Assembly: GCA_017452265.1 (NCBI GenBank)
Contig: JAFTMS010000019.1
Span: 124,001 to 188,000 of the forward strand
DNA length: 64,000 bases
From: Bacteroidales bacterium
GTDB taxonomy: Bacteria; Bacteroidota; Bacteroidia; Bacteroidales; UBA932
Reading direction: 5' to 3'
The translations under genes and the position numbers were made by a program. Under the pieces are notes generated by a model, which was not told where the DNA came from, did not search any database, and worked only from the letters and a program-made list of their open reading frames with translations. This document shows, in pieces, positions 18,296-26,576 of the stretch (the stretch's first letter is position 1; each line of letters begins with the position of its first letter).

Positions 18296-18318
18296 TTGCA
18301 CAAATAAACGGGCGTTTT
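18296..18318 (+). repeat. Inner inverted repeat, left copy
   Basis: A 23-bp exact match (TTGCACAAATAAACGG then GCGTTTT) to the reverse complement of 19351-19373. The spacing from the outer repeat is 44 nt here and 22 nt on the right side, and the sequence between is unrelated, so the two elements are conserved independently. Confidence 0.85.
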
Positions 18319-18430
18319 TCCAATCGGGCGGTGGGGAAAGCCAAAGTGCTCCGGGAAATAGGCCAATTTTCCGGATGAGATGCAGAAAAAGCGGGGGTGC
18401 TCCGGAAAAAGCCGCGATTTTCCGGATGAG
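18316..18430. repeat. 51-bp tandem hairpin repeat within invertible segment
   Basis: TTTTCC recurs with a 51-52 nt period (18316, 18367, 18418). Two full units start GTGCTCCGG at 18346 and 18397, and each contains a stem-loop: TCCGGGAAAT/ATTTTCCGGA (18350-18375) and TCCGGAAAA/TTTTCCGGA (18401-18426). A short leftward reading frame with a 17-residue period spans it, but nothing else supports coding. Similar GCTCCGGAAAATC hairpins occur at 41032-41116. Confidence 0.7.
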
Positions 18431-18470
18431 CGGTAGAAAAGAGACACCTGACTAAATGCAGTATGCAGAA

Positions 18471-18506
18471 CGTCCGATATGATTGACTCAAATATCGGGC
18501 GTTTTT
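18471..18506 (+). terminator. Terminator-like hairpin just upstream of recombinase gene
   Basis: CGTCCGATAT (18471-18480) pairs with ATATCGGGCG (18492-18501, one G-T pair) around an 11-nt loop, followed by TTTTT. It points toward the recombinase, whose ATG is at 18541, so it could block read-through into the recombinase or act as an attenuator. Confidence 0.6.
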
Positions 18507-18540
18507 ATATTCGTCTTATAATGTATAAAAACGAACCGCC

Positions 18541-19149
18541 ATGTCAGTCTATGCCTACATCAGGGTCAGCACGGAAATGCAGACCTACGCCGGTCAGGAG
18601 CATGAAATCCTGCAATACTGCAAGTCTCACGGAATCAATGTGGACAAATGGATATCCGAATCTGTGTCGGGAACCGTAGCTGTCGAGAAGAGACTGCTGG
18701 GCAGGCAGATACGGAAGATGCGCAAAGGGGATCTGCTCATATGCACGGAACTGTCCCGGCTCGGACGCAACATGCTCATGATCATGGGGATACTGAACAC
18801 GTGCGCGGCAAAGGGAGTAGCCATACACACCATAAAGGACAACTTCGACCTTACCGACAACATCAATTCGAAAATCATCGCATTTGCCTTCGCTTTGGCC
18901 GCTGAAATAGAGCGAAACCTCATATCGCAGCGTACGAAGGAGGCTCTGGCTGCAAAACGTAAGGAAGGCGTAAGGCTCGGAAGACCGCCCGGAAGCTCAC
19001 GTAAAAGGGATCTCTGTGAAGCCGAAGAAGGAAAGATCCGCTGTCTCTATGAGGAAGGAAAGACGCTGACATTCATCGCGAAATGTCTGAAAATCCACAG
19101 GAACACTCTCAGAAAATACATGATTGAGTTGAAAATCATTAAAATTTAA
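18541..19149 (+). CDS. Serine site-specific recombinase (resolvase/invertase family)
   Basis: A 202-aa small serine recombinase that would invert or resolve DNA between paired sites. The N-terminal catalytic domain starts YAYIRVSTEMQ with the nucleophile Ser10, followed by the family motif ELSRLGRN near 69-76 and the IAFAFALAAEIERNLISQRTKEALAAKR helix (dimer interface, E-helix). The C-terminal 50 residues (GKTLTFIAKCLKIHRNTLRKYM) form a helix-turn-helix that reads DNA. Size and layout match DNA invertases of the Hin/Mpi type. It lies inside its own probable invertible segment, with inverted repeats on both sides and outward-facing susC genes beyond them. No consensus promoter is visible upstream; a terminator-like hairpin precedes it. 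Confidence 0.95.
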   Translation: MSVYAYIRVSTEMQTYAGQEHEILQYCKSHGINVDKWISESVSGTVAVEKRLLGRQIRKMRKGDLLICTELSRLGRNMLMIMGILNTCAAKGVAIHTIKDNFDLTDNINSKIIAFAFALAAEIERNLISQRTKEALAAKRKEGVRLGRPPGSSRKRDLCEAEEGKIRCLYEEGKTLTFIAKCLKIHRNTLRKYMIELKIIKI

Positions 19150-19303
19150 CTGAAAGATGATTTTTTCTCCGCATTAAAAAATGCAATATAAAATGGTTTT
19201 AGCACTTAAAGATTATTTCAAATCGTAACCTGATGAGCAATAATTTATAAATTAATTCCCTAAAATCACTTAACAAACGCCGTAAAACCATGTTTTTGGG
19301 AAG

Positions 19304-19335
19304 TTTGGATTTTTAATTCCAATAATCTAACTTTG
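19304..19335 (+). promoter_or_regulatory. Outward consensus promoter inside invertible segment
   Basis: TTTG (19304-19307) and TAACTTTG (19328-19335) with a 20-nt spacer match the Bacteroidota consensus exactly. The start site would be near 19342, so the transcript would include both right-hand repeats in its leader and reach susC at 19453. The only such match in the segment; inversion would direct it to susC at 18195. Confidence 0.85.
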
Positions 19336-19350
19336 AAGTCCATGCTGAAT

Positions 19351-19373
19351 AAAACGCCCGTTTATTTGTGCAA
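19351..19373 (-). repeat. Inner inverted repeat, right copy
   Basis: Exact 23-bp reverse complement of 18296-18318. It lies just after the predicted start site of the switch promoter. Confidence 0.85.
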
Positions 19374-19395
19374 GTTCAGCTGATGAATCCGTAAA

Positions 19396-19435
19396 GAAGT
19401 GTAGTGTAAATTACATCAATATTTATGTTTAACTT
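19396..19435 (-). repeat. Outer inverted repeat, right copy
   Basis: This 40-nt element is the reverse complement of 18211-18251 apart from one missing T. It lies in the leader of the right susC, ending 17 nt before the ATG. Confidence 0.85.
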
Positions 19436-19452
19436 ATAAAAAGTCAGAATCT

Positions 19453-22400
19453 ATGAAAAAAAACTTGATGCTGCTTTTTGCCTCTCTTGTTCTGGGCGCA
19501 GGTTCGCTGCTTGCTCAGAATAAAGTATCCGGTATCGTGACTTCCGAAGCCGACGGCCAGCCTGTCATCGGAGCATACGTCACTGTGAAAGGTACCACAG
19601 ATGGAGGCACAATTACCGATCTTGACGGTAAGTTCGAGTTTGAGGTACCATCAGATGCAAAGATCGTGGTATTCTCCTGCCTCGGTATGGAAACCGTGGA
19701 GGTGGCCGTCAGACCTTATCTCCAGGTGACCATGAGACCGGATTCCGAAATGCTGGAAGGTGTAGTCGTTACCGGTATGCAGAAAATGGACAAACGTCTC
19801 TTCACAGGCTCGACTGCGAAGGTGGACGGTGAAAAGGCAAGGGTGGACGGAATGCCTGAAATCAGCCGTGCCCTTGAAGGAAGGGCCTCCGGAGTATCGG
19901 TACAGAATGTTTCCGGTTCATTCGGTACTGCCCCTAAGATCCGCGTCCGCGGTGCGACTTCAATCTACGGAAGTTCGAAACCTCTCTGGGTCGTTGATGG
20001 AGTGATCATGGAAGACGTGGTCGAAGTCGATGCAGACCAGCTCTCATCAGGAGATGCGACAACCCTCATCAGCTCCGCCATCGCCGGTCTCAACGCTGAC
20101 GACATCGAGAGCTTCCAGATTCTCAAGGACGGATCGGCCACTTCGATCTATGGTGCCCGCGCCATGGCCGGCGTGATTGTAGTAACCACCAAGAAAGGTG
20201 CAGCAGGACGTAGCAGAATCAGCTACACCGGAGAATTCACGACACGTCTGAAGCCTTCGTACAGAAACTTCAACATCATGAACTCGCAGGAGCAGATGAG
20301 CATCTACCGTGAACTTGAGCAGAAAGGATGGCTCAACTATTCGGAAGTCCCTAATTCAAGTGAGAGCGGTATCTACGGTGAGATGTACAACATGATCACC
20401 GCAGGAAGCCTTGCCAACACAGAGGCCGCACGCAACGCATTCCTCCGTCAGGCCGAGTACCGCAATACCGACTGGTTCGACATGCTCTTCAGCAATGCCA
20501 TGCAGCAGAACCACTCGGTCAGCCTATCGGCCGGAAACGAGAAGTCACAGTACTATGCTTCCATCAGTGCCATGGTGGATCCGGGTTGGGCAAGGCAGAG
20601 CAATGTGAACCGCTATACAGCCAACTTCAACGCCAACTACAACATCTTCAAGAAGCTTTCGTTCAACATGATCTCAAGTGCTTCGTACCGTCAGCAGCGA
20701 GCTCCGGGAACACTTTCATCAGATGTTGACGTTGTCAGCGGCGAAGTAAAGCGTGACTTCGACATCAACCCTTATTCATACGCCCTCAACACCTCAAGAG
20801 TGCTGGATCCTTCCGCTTACTATAAGAGGAACTATGCGGACTTCAACATCCTTCACGAACTTGAGAACAACTATATGGACTTTGATGTAGTCGACCTCAA
20901 GTTCCAGGGCGAATTCAAGCTTAAGCCGGTGACAGGGCTTGAACTTTCCGTTCTCGGTGCCGTGAAGTATTCATCTTCAGCACAGCAGCACACTATCACG
21001 GACTACTCGAATCAGGCAATGGCATACCGCGCAATGCCTACAACCACAATCCGCGACAACAACCCGTTCCTCTATACCGACCCTGACAACCCTTATGCAG
21101 TGCCTGTCACAGTGCTCCCTGACGGAGGTATCTATGAAAGAACCGACTTCAAGATGCTGTCATACGATTTCCGTGCTACCGCACAGTACAACAAGGAGTT
21201 TGCCGGCGGAAACATCGTAAACTTCTTCGGAGGTATGGAACTTAATCAGGTTCAGCGTCAGCGGACCTGGTTCCGTGGCTGGGGAATGCAGTATTCTATG
21301 GGAGAAATTGCAAGATATGCCTACGAAGTATTCAAGAAAGGTGCAGAAGAGAACACCCAGTATTATACAATGACAAACACCCTCATGAGAAGCGTCGCAT
21401 TCTTTGCAAACGGCACTTACTCATATAAAGGGCGTTATACGGTCAACGGGACCATACGTTACGAGGGAACAAACAAGCTTGGCAAGACAACTTCTGCGCG
21501 CTGGCTTCCTACCTGGAACGTTTCAGGTGCATGGAACGTACACGAAGAAGAGTGGATGAAGGGAGCATGGCCTTATCTGTCATTCCTCTCGCTCAAGGCT
21601 TCCTACTCGCTTACCGCTGACCGTGGCCCTGCAAGCGTGACAAACTCACGAGTTGTGATCGACGCGAAAAACCCTTGGCGTCCTAATGCCGGTGACGGCG
21701 AATCTGCACTCTATGTGTCCGACCTTGAAAATGCAGCACTCACATATGAGAAGAAGCATGAGCTGAATATCGGTGGCTCGATAGGATTCTTCGACAACAG
21801 AATCAACGTGGAAGCGGACTGGTACAAGCGTGACAACTACGACCTCATCGGCCCTGTAACCACTCAGGGTATCGGCGGTCAGGTCATCAAGTACGGTAAC
21901 GTCGCATCGATGAAATCCTCAGGTGTTGAACTCACGATTTCAACAAGAAACATCGACACCAAGGACTTCAAGTGGACCACGGACTTCATATACTCGCACG
22001 CCGAGAATGAGGTAACAAGCCTCGAGAACCAGCAGAGGGTGATTGACCTCGTTGCAGGTACCGGCTTTGCACTCGAAGGCTATCCGGTACGTTCCGTATT
22101 CTCGATTCCTTTCAAGGGCCTGAACGAACAGGGGCTTCCTACCTTCCTCGACCAGGATGGAAACATCACGACGACCGGCATCTACTTCCAGGAACGCGAC
22201 AAGATTGACTTCCTCGAGTATTCAGGAACAGCCGATCCGACAGACTTCGGTTCGTTCGGCAACACATTCCAGTACAAGGGTCTGAAACTCAACATCTTCT
22301 TCACATACTCATTCGGCAACGTCGTACGTATGGATCCTGTTTTCTCAAGCTCATACAGCGACCTCTCTTCAATGCCTAAGGAGTTCAAGAACAGATGGGT

Positions 22401-22752
22401 GGTACCTGGAGACGAGAATGTGACGACCATCCCTGTCATCGCATCCAGAATGCAGACATACAACGACAGCAATCTGTCTTATGCTTACAATGCCTACAAC
22501 TTCTCTTCCGAGCGTATTGCAAAGGGAGACTTCATACGACTCAAGGAAGTGTCCATAAGCTACGACTTTCCAAAGAATTGGGTAAAGGCATTGAAGATGA
22601 ATTCACTTTCTGTAAAGGTACAGGGAACAAACCTCGCACTTCTATATGCCGACAAGAAGCTCAACGGACAGGATCCTGAGTTCTTCAACACCGGTGGTGT
22701 GGCGACTCCGCTCCCTAAGCAGTTCACAGTAACATTGAGACTTGGTCTGTAA
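19453..22752 (+). CDS. susC: SusC/RagA TonB-dependent transporter (right switch system)
   Basis: A 1099-aa outer-membrane importer: signal peptide (to about residue 22, SLLAQ), regulatory-like beta domain with GKFEFEVPSDAKIVVFSCLGMETVEV, TonB plug (IRVRGATSIYGSSKPLWVVD, IYGARAMAGVIVVTTKKG), beta barrel, C-terminal FTVTLRLGL. It is only distantly related to the left-hand SusC, so the switch would exchange receptors of different specificity and not near-identical variants. The full consensus promoter at 19304 faces it, so it should be the expressed side in this orientation. Confidence 0.95.
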   Translation: MKKNLMLLFASLVLGAGSLLAQNKVSGIVTSEADGQPVIGAYVTVKGTTDGGTITDLDGKFEFEVPSDAKIVVFSCLGMETVEVAVRPYLQVTMRPDSEMLEGVVVTGMQKMDKRLFTGSTAKVDGEKARVDGMPEISRALEGRASGVSVQNVSGSFGTAPKIRVRGATSIYGSSKPLWVVDGVIMEDVVEVDADQLSSGDATTLISSAIAGLNADDIESFQILKDGSATSIYGARAMAGVIVVTTKKGAAGRSRISYTGEFTTRLKPSYRNFNIMNSQEQMSIYRELEQKGWLNYSEVPNSSESGIYGEMYNMITAGSLANTEAARNAFLRQAEYRNTDWFDMLFSNAMQQNHSVSLSAGNEKSQYYASISAMVDPGWARQSNVNRYTANFNANYNIFKKLSFNMISSASYRQQRAPGTLSSDVDVVSGEVKRDFDINPYSYALNTSRVLDPSAYYKRNYADFNILHELENNYMDFDVVDLKFQGEFKLKPVTGLELSVLGAVKYSSSAQQHTITDYSNQAMAYRAMPTTTIRDNNPFLYTDPDNPYAVPVTVLPDGGIYERTDFKMLSYDFRATAQYNKEFAGGNIVNFFGGMELNQVQRQRTWFRGWGMQYSMGEIARYAYEVFKKGAEENTQYYTMTNTLMRSVAFFANGTYSYKGRYTVNGTIRYEGTNKLGKTTSARWLPTWNVSGAWNVHEEEWMKGAWPYLSFLSLKASYSLTADRGPASVTNSRVVIDAKNPWRPNAGDGESALYVSDLENAALTYEKKHELNIGGSIGFFDNRINVEADWYKRDNYDLIGPVTTQGIGGQVIKYGNVASMKSSGVELTISTRNIDTKDFKWTTDFIYSHAENEVTSLENQQRVIDLVAGTGFALEGYPVRSVFSIPFKGLNEQGLPTFLDQDGNITTTGIYFQERDKIDFLEYSGTADPTDFGSFGNTFQYKGLKLNIFFTYSFGNVVRMDPVFSSSYSDLSSMPKEFKNRWVVPGDENVTTIPVIASRMQTYNDSNLSYAYNAYNFSSERIAKGDFIRLKEVSISYDFPKNWVKALKMNSLSVKVQGTNLALLYADKKLNGQDPEFFNTGGVATPLPKQFTVTLRLGL

Positions 22753-22772
22753 TCACTTTAAATCAGAAAATT

Positions 22773-24377
22773 ATGAAAATGAAGAATATAACCCTTTTAA
22801 CGCTGTCGCTCGCCTTTGCACTGACCTCCTGCAATGAATGGCTGGACGTCATGCCGGACAACCGCGCAGAGATCGACACCGAAGAGAAGGTGGAGAAGCT
22901 TCTTGTAAGCGCATATCCGGAAAACGCATACATCATGCTTTCCGAGCTATCTTCCGACAATGTCGATGACTTCGGAGAAGATTCTCCATACAGCAACAGA
23001 TTATACACTCAGGTCTATCAGTGGAACGAAGTCACTGAAACAGACAATGAAGATCCGAAAGAAGTCTGGGGAGCACTCTACATAGCAATCACCAACGCCA
23101 ATCAGGCACTTGCCGCGATTGAGGAAATAGGCGCCGACACTCCGGCACTGAAGGCATCCCGCGGAGAAGCACTCCTTGCAAGAGCATACAACCATTTCAT
23201 TCTTGCAAGCCTCTTCTGCAAGGCCTATGACCCGGCGACAGCTTCGACAGACTTAGGCATCCCTTACATGGACAGGCCTGAGACAGAACTCAATCCGAAA
23301 TATGAAAGGGGTACGGTTGCGGAAGTATATGCCGCGATCGAGAAAGATCTTGAGGAAGGACTTCCTTTGGTCAATGATGCAGGATACAGCGTACCGAAAT
23401 TCCATTTCAACGAGAAAGCTGCCTATACATTCGCTTCACGTTTCTACCTGTTCTACGGTAAATGGGACAAATGTATCGAGTGTGCAGACAAGGCACTCGG
23501 TTCAGCCCCTGCGGAACTCCTCAGAGACTATGCGACACTGACGAGCTATCCTAAGGCACTTGATGTAGTTGGGCCACAGTACAACAGTACCAGCGCAAAG
23601 AACAATTTCCTTCTCCAGACTGCCTACTCTTCCCTCGGTCTCCTTTTCGGACCATACTATTTCGAGTCAAGGATTTCTTCCGGCAACCTGCTGATGCAGA
23701 CAGAGATGTTCAATCTCGCGCCTTGGGGAGGGCTTGCTCCTTCGACTTCAAACTACAACTACAGGAAGATGTACAAGCTTGACCACTACGTATATGTGGC
23801 GACAGGATTTGACAAGACCATCCTCCCGCGTCTGAACAATCTGTTCGAATATACCGACCCTGTTGCAGGTATCGGTTACTACCGCACCATATATGCAGCC
23901 CTTACAGCAGAGGAAGCGCTTCTGAACAGAGCCGAGGCATATATCATGAAGGAGCAGTACGACCTTGCCCTTGCCGACATGAACCTCTGGACAGCAAACA
24001 CACTCAACCCAGACTATTGCGATCCTGTGCTCACAGACCAGATCATCAAGGACTGGGTGAACGGAATGGAATACTATACGGACACTGCCCCTACTCCGAA
24101 GAAGAAACTTAACCCTCTCGTGGCTGATTTCGCTGAAGGAAGTGACATGGAGGCATATGTACACGCAATCCTGTACATGAGACGTGCAGAATTCTACATG
24201 ATGGGAATGAGATGGTTCGACGTCAAGCGTTACGGCATAGAGATCACCAGACGAAAGCTGGGAACCACCCTTGAGGTTCTTGAGACTTACGACAGACTCA
24301 CCGTGAAGGATGAAAGACGAGCCCTTCAGCTCCCTAAGGATGTCATCACAGCAGGCATGACTCCAAACCCAAGGTAA
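22773..24377 (+). CDS. susD: SusD/RagB-family lipoprotein (right switch system)
   Basis: A 534-aa lipoprotein (signal ending ALTSC) of the SusD/RagB family, partner of the SusC 20 bp upstream. The N-terminal NEWLDVMPDNRAEIDT is typical of RagB-like members. Helical pairs around ALYIAITNANQALAAIEEIG, GEALLARAYNHFILASLFCKAY and EEALLNRAEAYIMKEQY fit the TPR core, and the C-terminal YMRRAEFYMMGMRWFDVKRYG is the usual SusD signature near the end. Expected to capture the substrate at the surface. Confidence 0.94.
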   Translation: MKMKNITLLTLSLAFALTSCNEWLDVMPDNRAEIDTEEKVEKLLVSAYPENAYIMLSELSSDNVDDFGEDSPYSNRLYTQVYQWNEVTETDNEDPKEVWGALYIAITNANQALAAIEEIGADTPALKASRGEALLARAYNHFILASLFCKAYDPATASTDLGIPYMDRPETELNPKYERGTVAEVYAAIEKDLEEGLPLVNDAGYSVPKFHFNEKAAYTFASRFYLFYGKWDKCIECADKALGSAPAELLRDYATLTSYPKALDVVGPQYNSTSAKNNFLLQTAYSSLGLLFGPYYFESRISSGNLLMQTEMFNLAPWGGLAPSTSNYNYRKMYKLDHYVYVATGFDKTILPRLNNLFEYTDPVAGIGYYRTIYAALTAEEALLNRAEAYIMKEQYDLALADMNLWTANTLNPDYCDPVLTDQIIKDWVNGMEYYTDTAPTPKKKLNPLVADFAEGSDMEAYVHAILYMRRAEFYMMGMRWFDVKRYGIEITRRKLGTTLEVLETYDRLTVKDERRALQLPKDVITAGMTPNPR

Positions 24378-24404
24378 TAACGGACCCATAAAATCGGAAA
24401 CATC

Positions 24405-25280
24405 ATGACAAAGTTTTTGAAATACATAGCAATGGCGGTGGTCGCAGCATCATTCATCGCCTGCGAGGAAAAGCCTCTGGATCCGGAGAGTCAGGTCATC
24501 GACTCGCAGGTCGAGGAAAATGATTTTGACAGATGGCTTGTAACCAACTATATCGAGCCTTACAACATAATGTTCAAGTACCGTATGGAAAAGAACGAGT
24601 CGGACTTCAACTATTGGCTTGTTCCTGCAAAGTACGAGAATGCCATCAAGATGGCGAAACTTATGAAGTTCCTCTGCTTCGAGCCTTACGACGAGATCAC
24701 CGGAAGCAAGGAGTTCATCAGAACCTACTATCCGAAGATGATCCATCTCGTAGGTTCGGGAGCATACCGCAACAACAACACATTCGTTCTTGGTACGGCT
24801 GAAGGCGGTCTGAAGATCACGATGTACTTCGTGAATGACATGATCATTGATGTAGACTATCTCAACGAATACTACTTCAAGACCATGCACCATGAATTCG
24901 CGCACATTCTTCACCAGACAAAGCCATATTCAAGCGACTTCAATGCCATCTCCGGCTCTAAGTACGTGACTGACGCATGGAGCAGCACATGGGATGGCGA
25001 CGCAGACGCACAGAAGAACGGCTTCATAAGCGAATACGCCTCATCTGAAGTAAACGAGGATTTCGTGGAACTGATTTCAATATATGTGACAAATCCTGCC
25101 GAGTATTGGGAAAACATCCTTGCCAATGCCGGTGAAGGTGCCGCAATAATCAACGCCAAGTTCGACATAGCATACAACTACATGCTCAACTCATGGAACA
25201 TCGATCTCAACGAACTCAGGGATGTGATCCAGAGGCGTCAGGGCGAAATCGACACCCTTGATTTGGAAACGCTTAACTAA
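24405..25280 (+). CDS. Putative zinc metallopeptidase lipoprotein (Peptidase_Mx1-like)
   Basis: A 291-aa lipoprotein (signal ending FIAC, Cys20). HHEFAHILHQ holds a HExxH zinc motif at 163-167, and NEDFVE about 65 residues later offers a candidate third ligand. This matches the Bacteroidota family of short zinc-binding metallopeptidase-like lipoproteins regularly encoded after SusC/SusD pairs and before DUF4302 genes. Peptidase activity is predicted, not shown, for the family. Together with the subtilisin of the left operon it means both sides of the switch carry a protease-type gene. Confidence 0.85.
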   Translation: MTKFLKYIAMAVVAASFIACEEKPLDPESQVIDSQVEENDFDRWLVTNYIEPYNIMFKYRMEKNESDFNYWLVPAKYENAIKMAKLMKFLCFEPYDEITGSKEFIRTYYPKMIHLVGSGAYRNNNTFVLGTAEGGLKITMYFVNDMIIDVDYLNEYYFKTMHHEFAHILHQTKPYSSDFNAISGSKYVTDAWSSTWDGDADAQKNGFISEYASSEVNEDFVELISIYVTNPAEYWENILANAGEGAAIINAKFDIAYNYMLNSWNIDLNELRDVIQRRQGEIDTLDLETLN

Positions 25281-25295
25281 AATAGGACACTTATT

Positions 25296-26573
25296 ATGAG
25301 AAAGATATATTTAATCCTGCTTGCTGTCCTGGGAATGACTGTCACGTCATGCATCATGGAAGAGAAGGAACTCTTTGACAAGACCCCTGCGGAAAGAATG
25401 GAGGCTTATCTTGACGAGTACAGGACTCTCCTTGCCTCAGCCGAGGAAGGATGGCTTCTCCAGTACTTTCCTGAAGAAAATCAGTCATATGGAGGATATA
25501 CTTACGTGCTTCAGTTCTCAAAGGACTCAGTGACAGCATATTTCCAGCTTGACGAGGATATCGCCACTCCGGTATCCAGCCTTTACAAGATGACCCCGGA
25601 CGACGGCCCTGTCATCACCTTTGACACTTACAACGAGAACATCCATTACTTCGCCACTCCGGACATCAGCAACTATGAAGCTCTCCACGGAGACTACGAA
25701 TTCCGCATTGTCGGCAAGAACCCGGAAGCGACTGAGGTATACATGAAAGGAAAAAGGACAAACAACAGCTACACTCTGGTAAAGTTCTCCGGCGACCCTG
25801 TAGACTACCTTAACACGATAAACGCTGTAGAATCGTCTATGGGAGCACCTGCATACAGAATGATCATGGATGCAGATACCACAGTATGCTCGATCAGCGG
25901 AAACGTGTTTGAATTCGAATACAACGTATACACTCCGGAAGACACGACAGTCGTAACAGGTACTGCATCATTCTGCTACACGCCGGAAGGTGCGGACTTC
26001 TACGCTCCTGTAGAAATCAATGGAACGGAATATACAAACCTCGTATTTGATGCTGAGAACGGCACACTTTCCACAGAAGACGGAAAAATCACAATCATTC
26101 AGGTGATTCCACCTCTCAATGAGTTGTTTGTACTCGGCAACTGGTTCATCAAATACAGCACTCTGGGATCATATGCACAGAGTTATTTCGACATGGTAAA
26201 ACAGGGTGAAGACGCTATCGGCGAGGAACTTCAGTTTGCTTTCATCGGAAGCATGCTCTATCCGGGTCATTTCGGTTTCCAGTTCATAAGCAGCGGATAT
26301 GGCGGATCTCTTGACTTCATGTATGCACTTGAAGGCGAGGATACCATTACCCTCCAGTTCAGCATGGCCGCAGCCGGCGACGGTGTCTGGTATTACAACA
26401 ATGCAAACTTTGCATATGCTCTCTTCCCATTCGGATACAGTACACCAAGGACATTCAAGCTTACGGCCGATGATGTCAAGAATCCGACGATGATAACTAT
26501 GACTGAGATCGGCAATGAGGTAAATACCATTACTCTCTTCGCAGAACAAATCGCATATCCTTTCGACAACTGA
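25296..26573 (+). CDS. DUF4302 family lipoprotein
   Basis: A 425-aa lipoprotein (signal ending MTVTSC). The N-terminal pattern FDKTPAERMEAYLDEYRTLL, then AEEGWLLQYFPE and a GGYTYVLQF strand, is characteristic of the DUF4302 family that accompanies SusC/SusD and zinc-peptidase genes in Bacteroidota. Function unknown; probably a surface binding protein. It starts 15 bp after the metallopeptidase gene and ends the right switch operon: the 66-bp island-end repeat begins 3 nt after its stop. Confidence 0.8.
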   Translation: MRKIYLILLAVLGMTVTSCIMEEKELFDKTPAERMEAYLDEYRTLLASAEEGWLLQYFPEENQSYGGYTYVLQFSKDSVTAYFQLDEDIATPVSSLYKMTPDDGPVITFDTYNENIHYFATPDISNYEALHGDYEFRIVGKNPEATEVYMKGKRTNNSYTLVKFSGDPVDYLNTINAVESSMGAPAYRMIMDADTTVCSISGNVFEFEYNVYTPEDTTVVTGTASFCYTPEGADFYAPVEINGTEYTNLVFDAENGTLSTEDGKITIIQVIPPLNELFVLGNWFIKYSTLGSYAQSYFDMVKQGEDAIGEELQFAFIGSMLYPGHFGFQFISSGYGGSLDFMYALEGEDTITLQFSMAAAGDGVWYYNNANFAYALFPFGYSTPRTFKLTADDVKNPTMITMTEIGNEVNTITLFAEQIAYPFDN

Positions 26574-26576
26574 TCA

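Larger units (their letters stand above)
18211..19435. other. Probable invertible promoter segment with its own serine recombinase
   Basis: A 1,225-bp segment bounded by inverted repeats (18211-18251 and 19396-19435), with a nested 23-bp inverted pair (18296-18318 and 19351-19373). Inside lie one serine recombinase gene, one outward consensus promoter (19304-19335) and a 51-bp tandem hairpin repeat. The flanking susC start codons lie 15 nt (left) and 17 nt (right) outside the repeats, so either gene would receive nearly the same leader. The arrangement fits a DNA-inversion switch of the kind established in Bacteroides for capsule and SusC/D promoters. Inversion itself is inferred. Confidence 0.82.

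Noticed and set aside
18243-18491. 82-aa leftward reading frame with 17-residue periodicity
   Set aside because: It follows from the 51-bp tandem repeat being a multiple of three, has no signal, no family resemblance and overlaps the inverted repeat; I treat it as a by-product.
18541-19149. Recombinase as a transposon or IS resolvase
   Set aside because: No transposase, no target-site duplication and no cargo; the inverted repeats and outward susC genes fit an invertase better.
19150-19303. Possible small gene between recombinase and switch promoter
   Set aside because: The stretch is AT-rich with many stops in all frames; only a weak GCATT/AATGC hairpin after the recombinase is visible.
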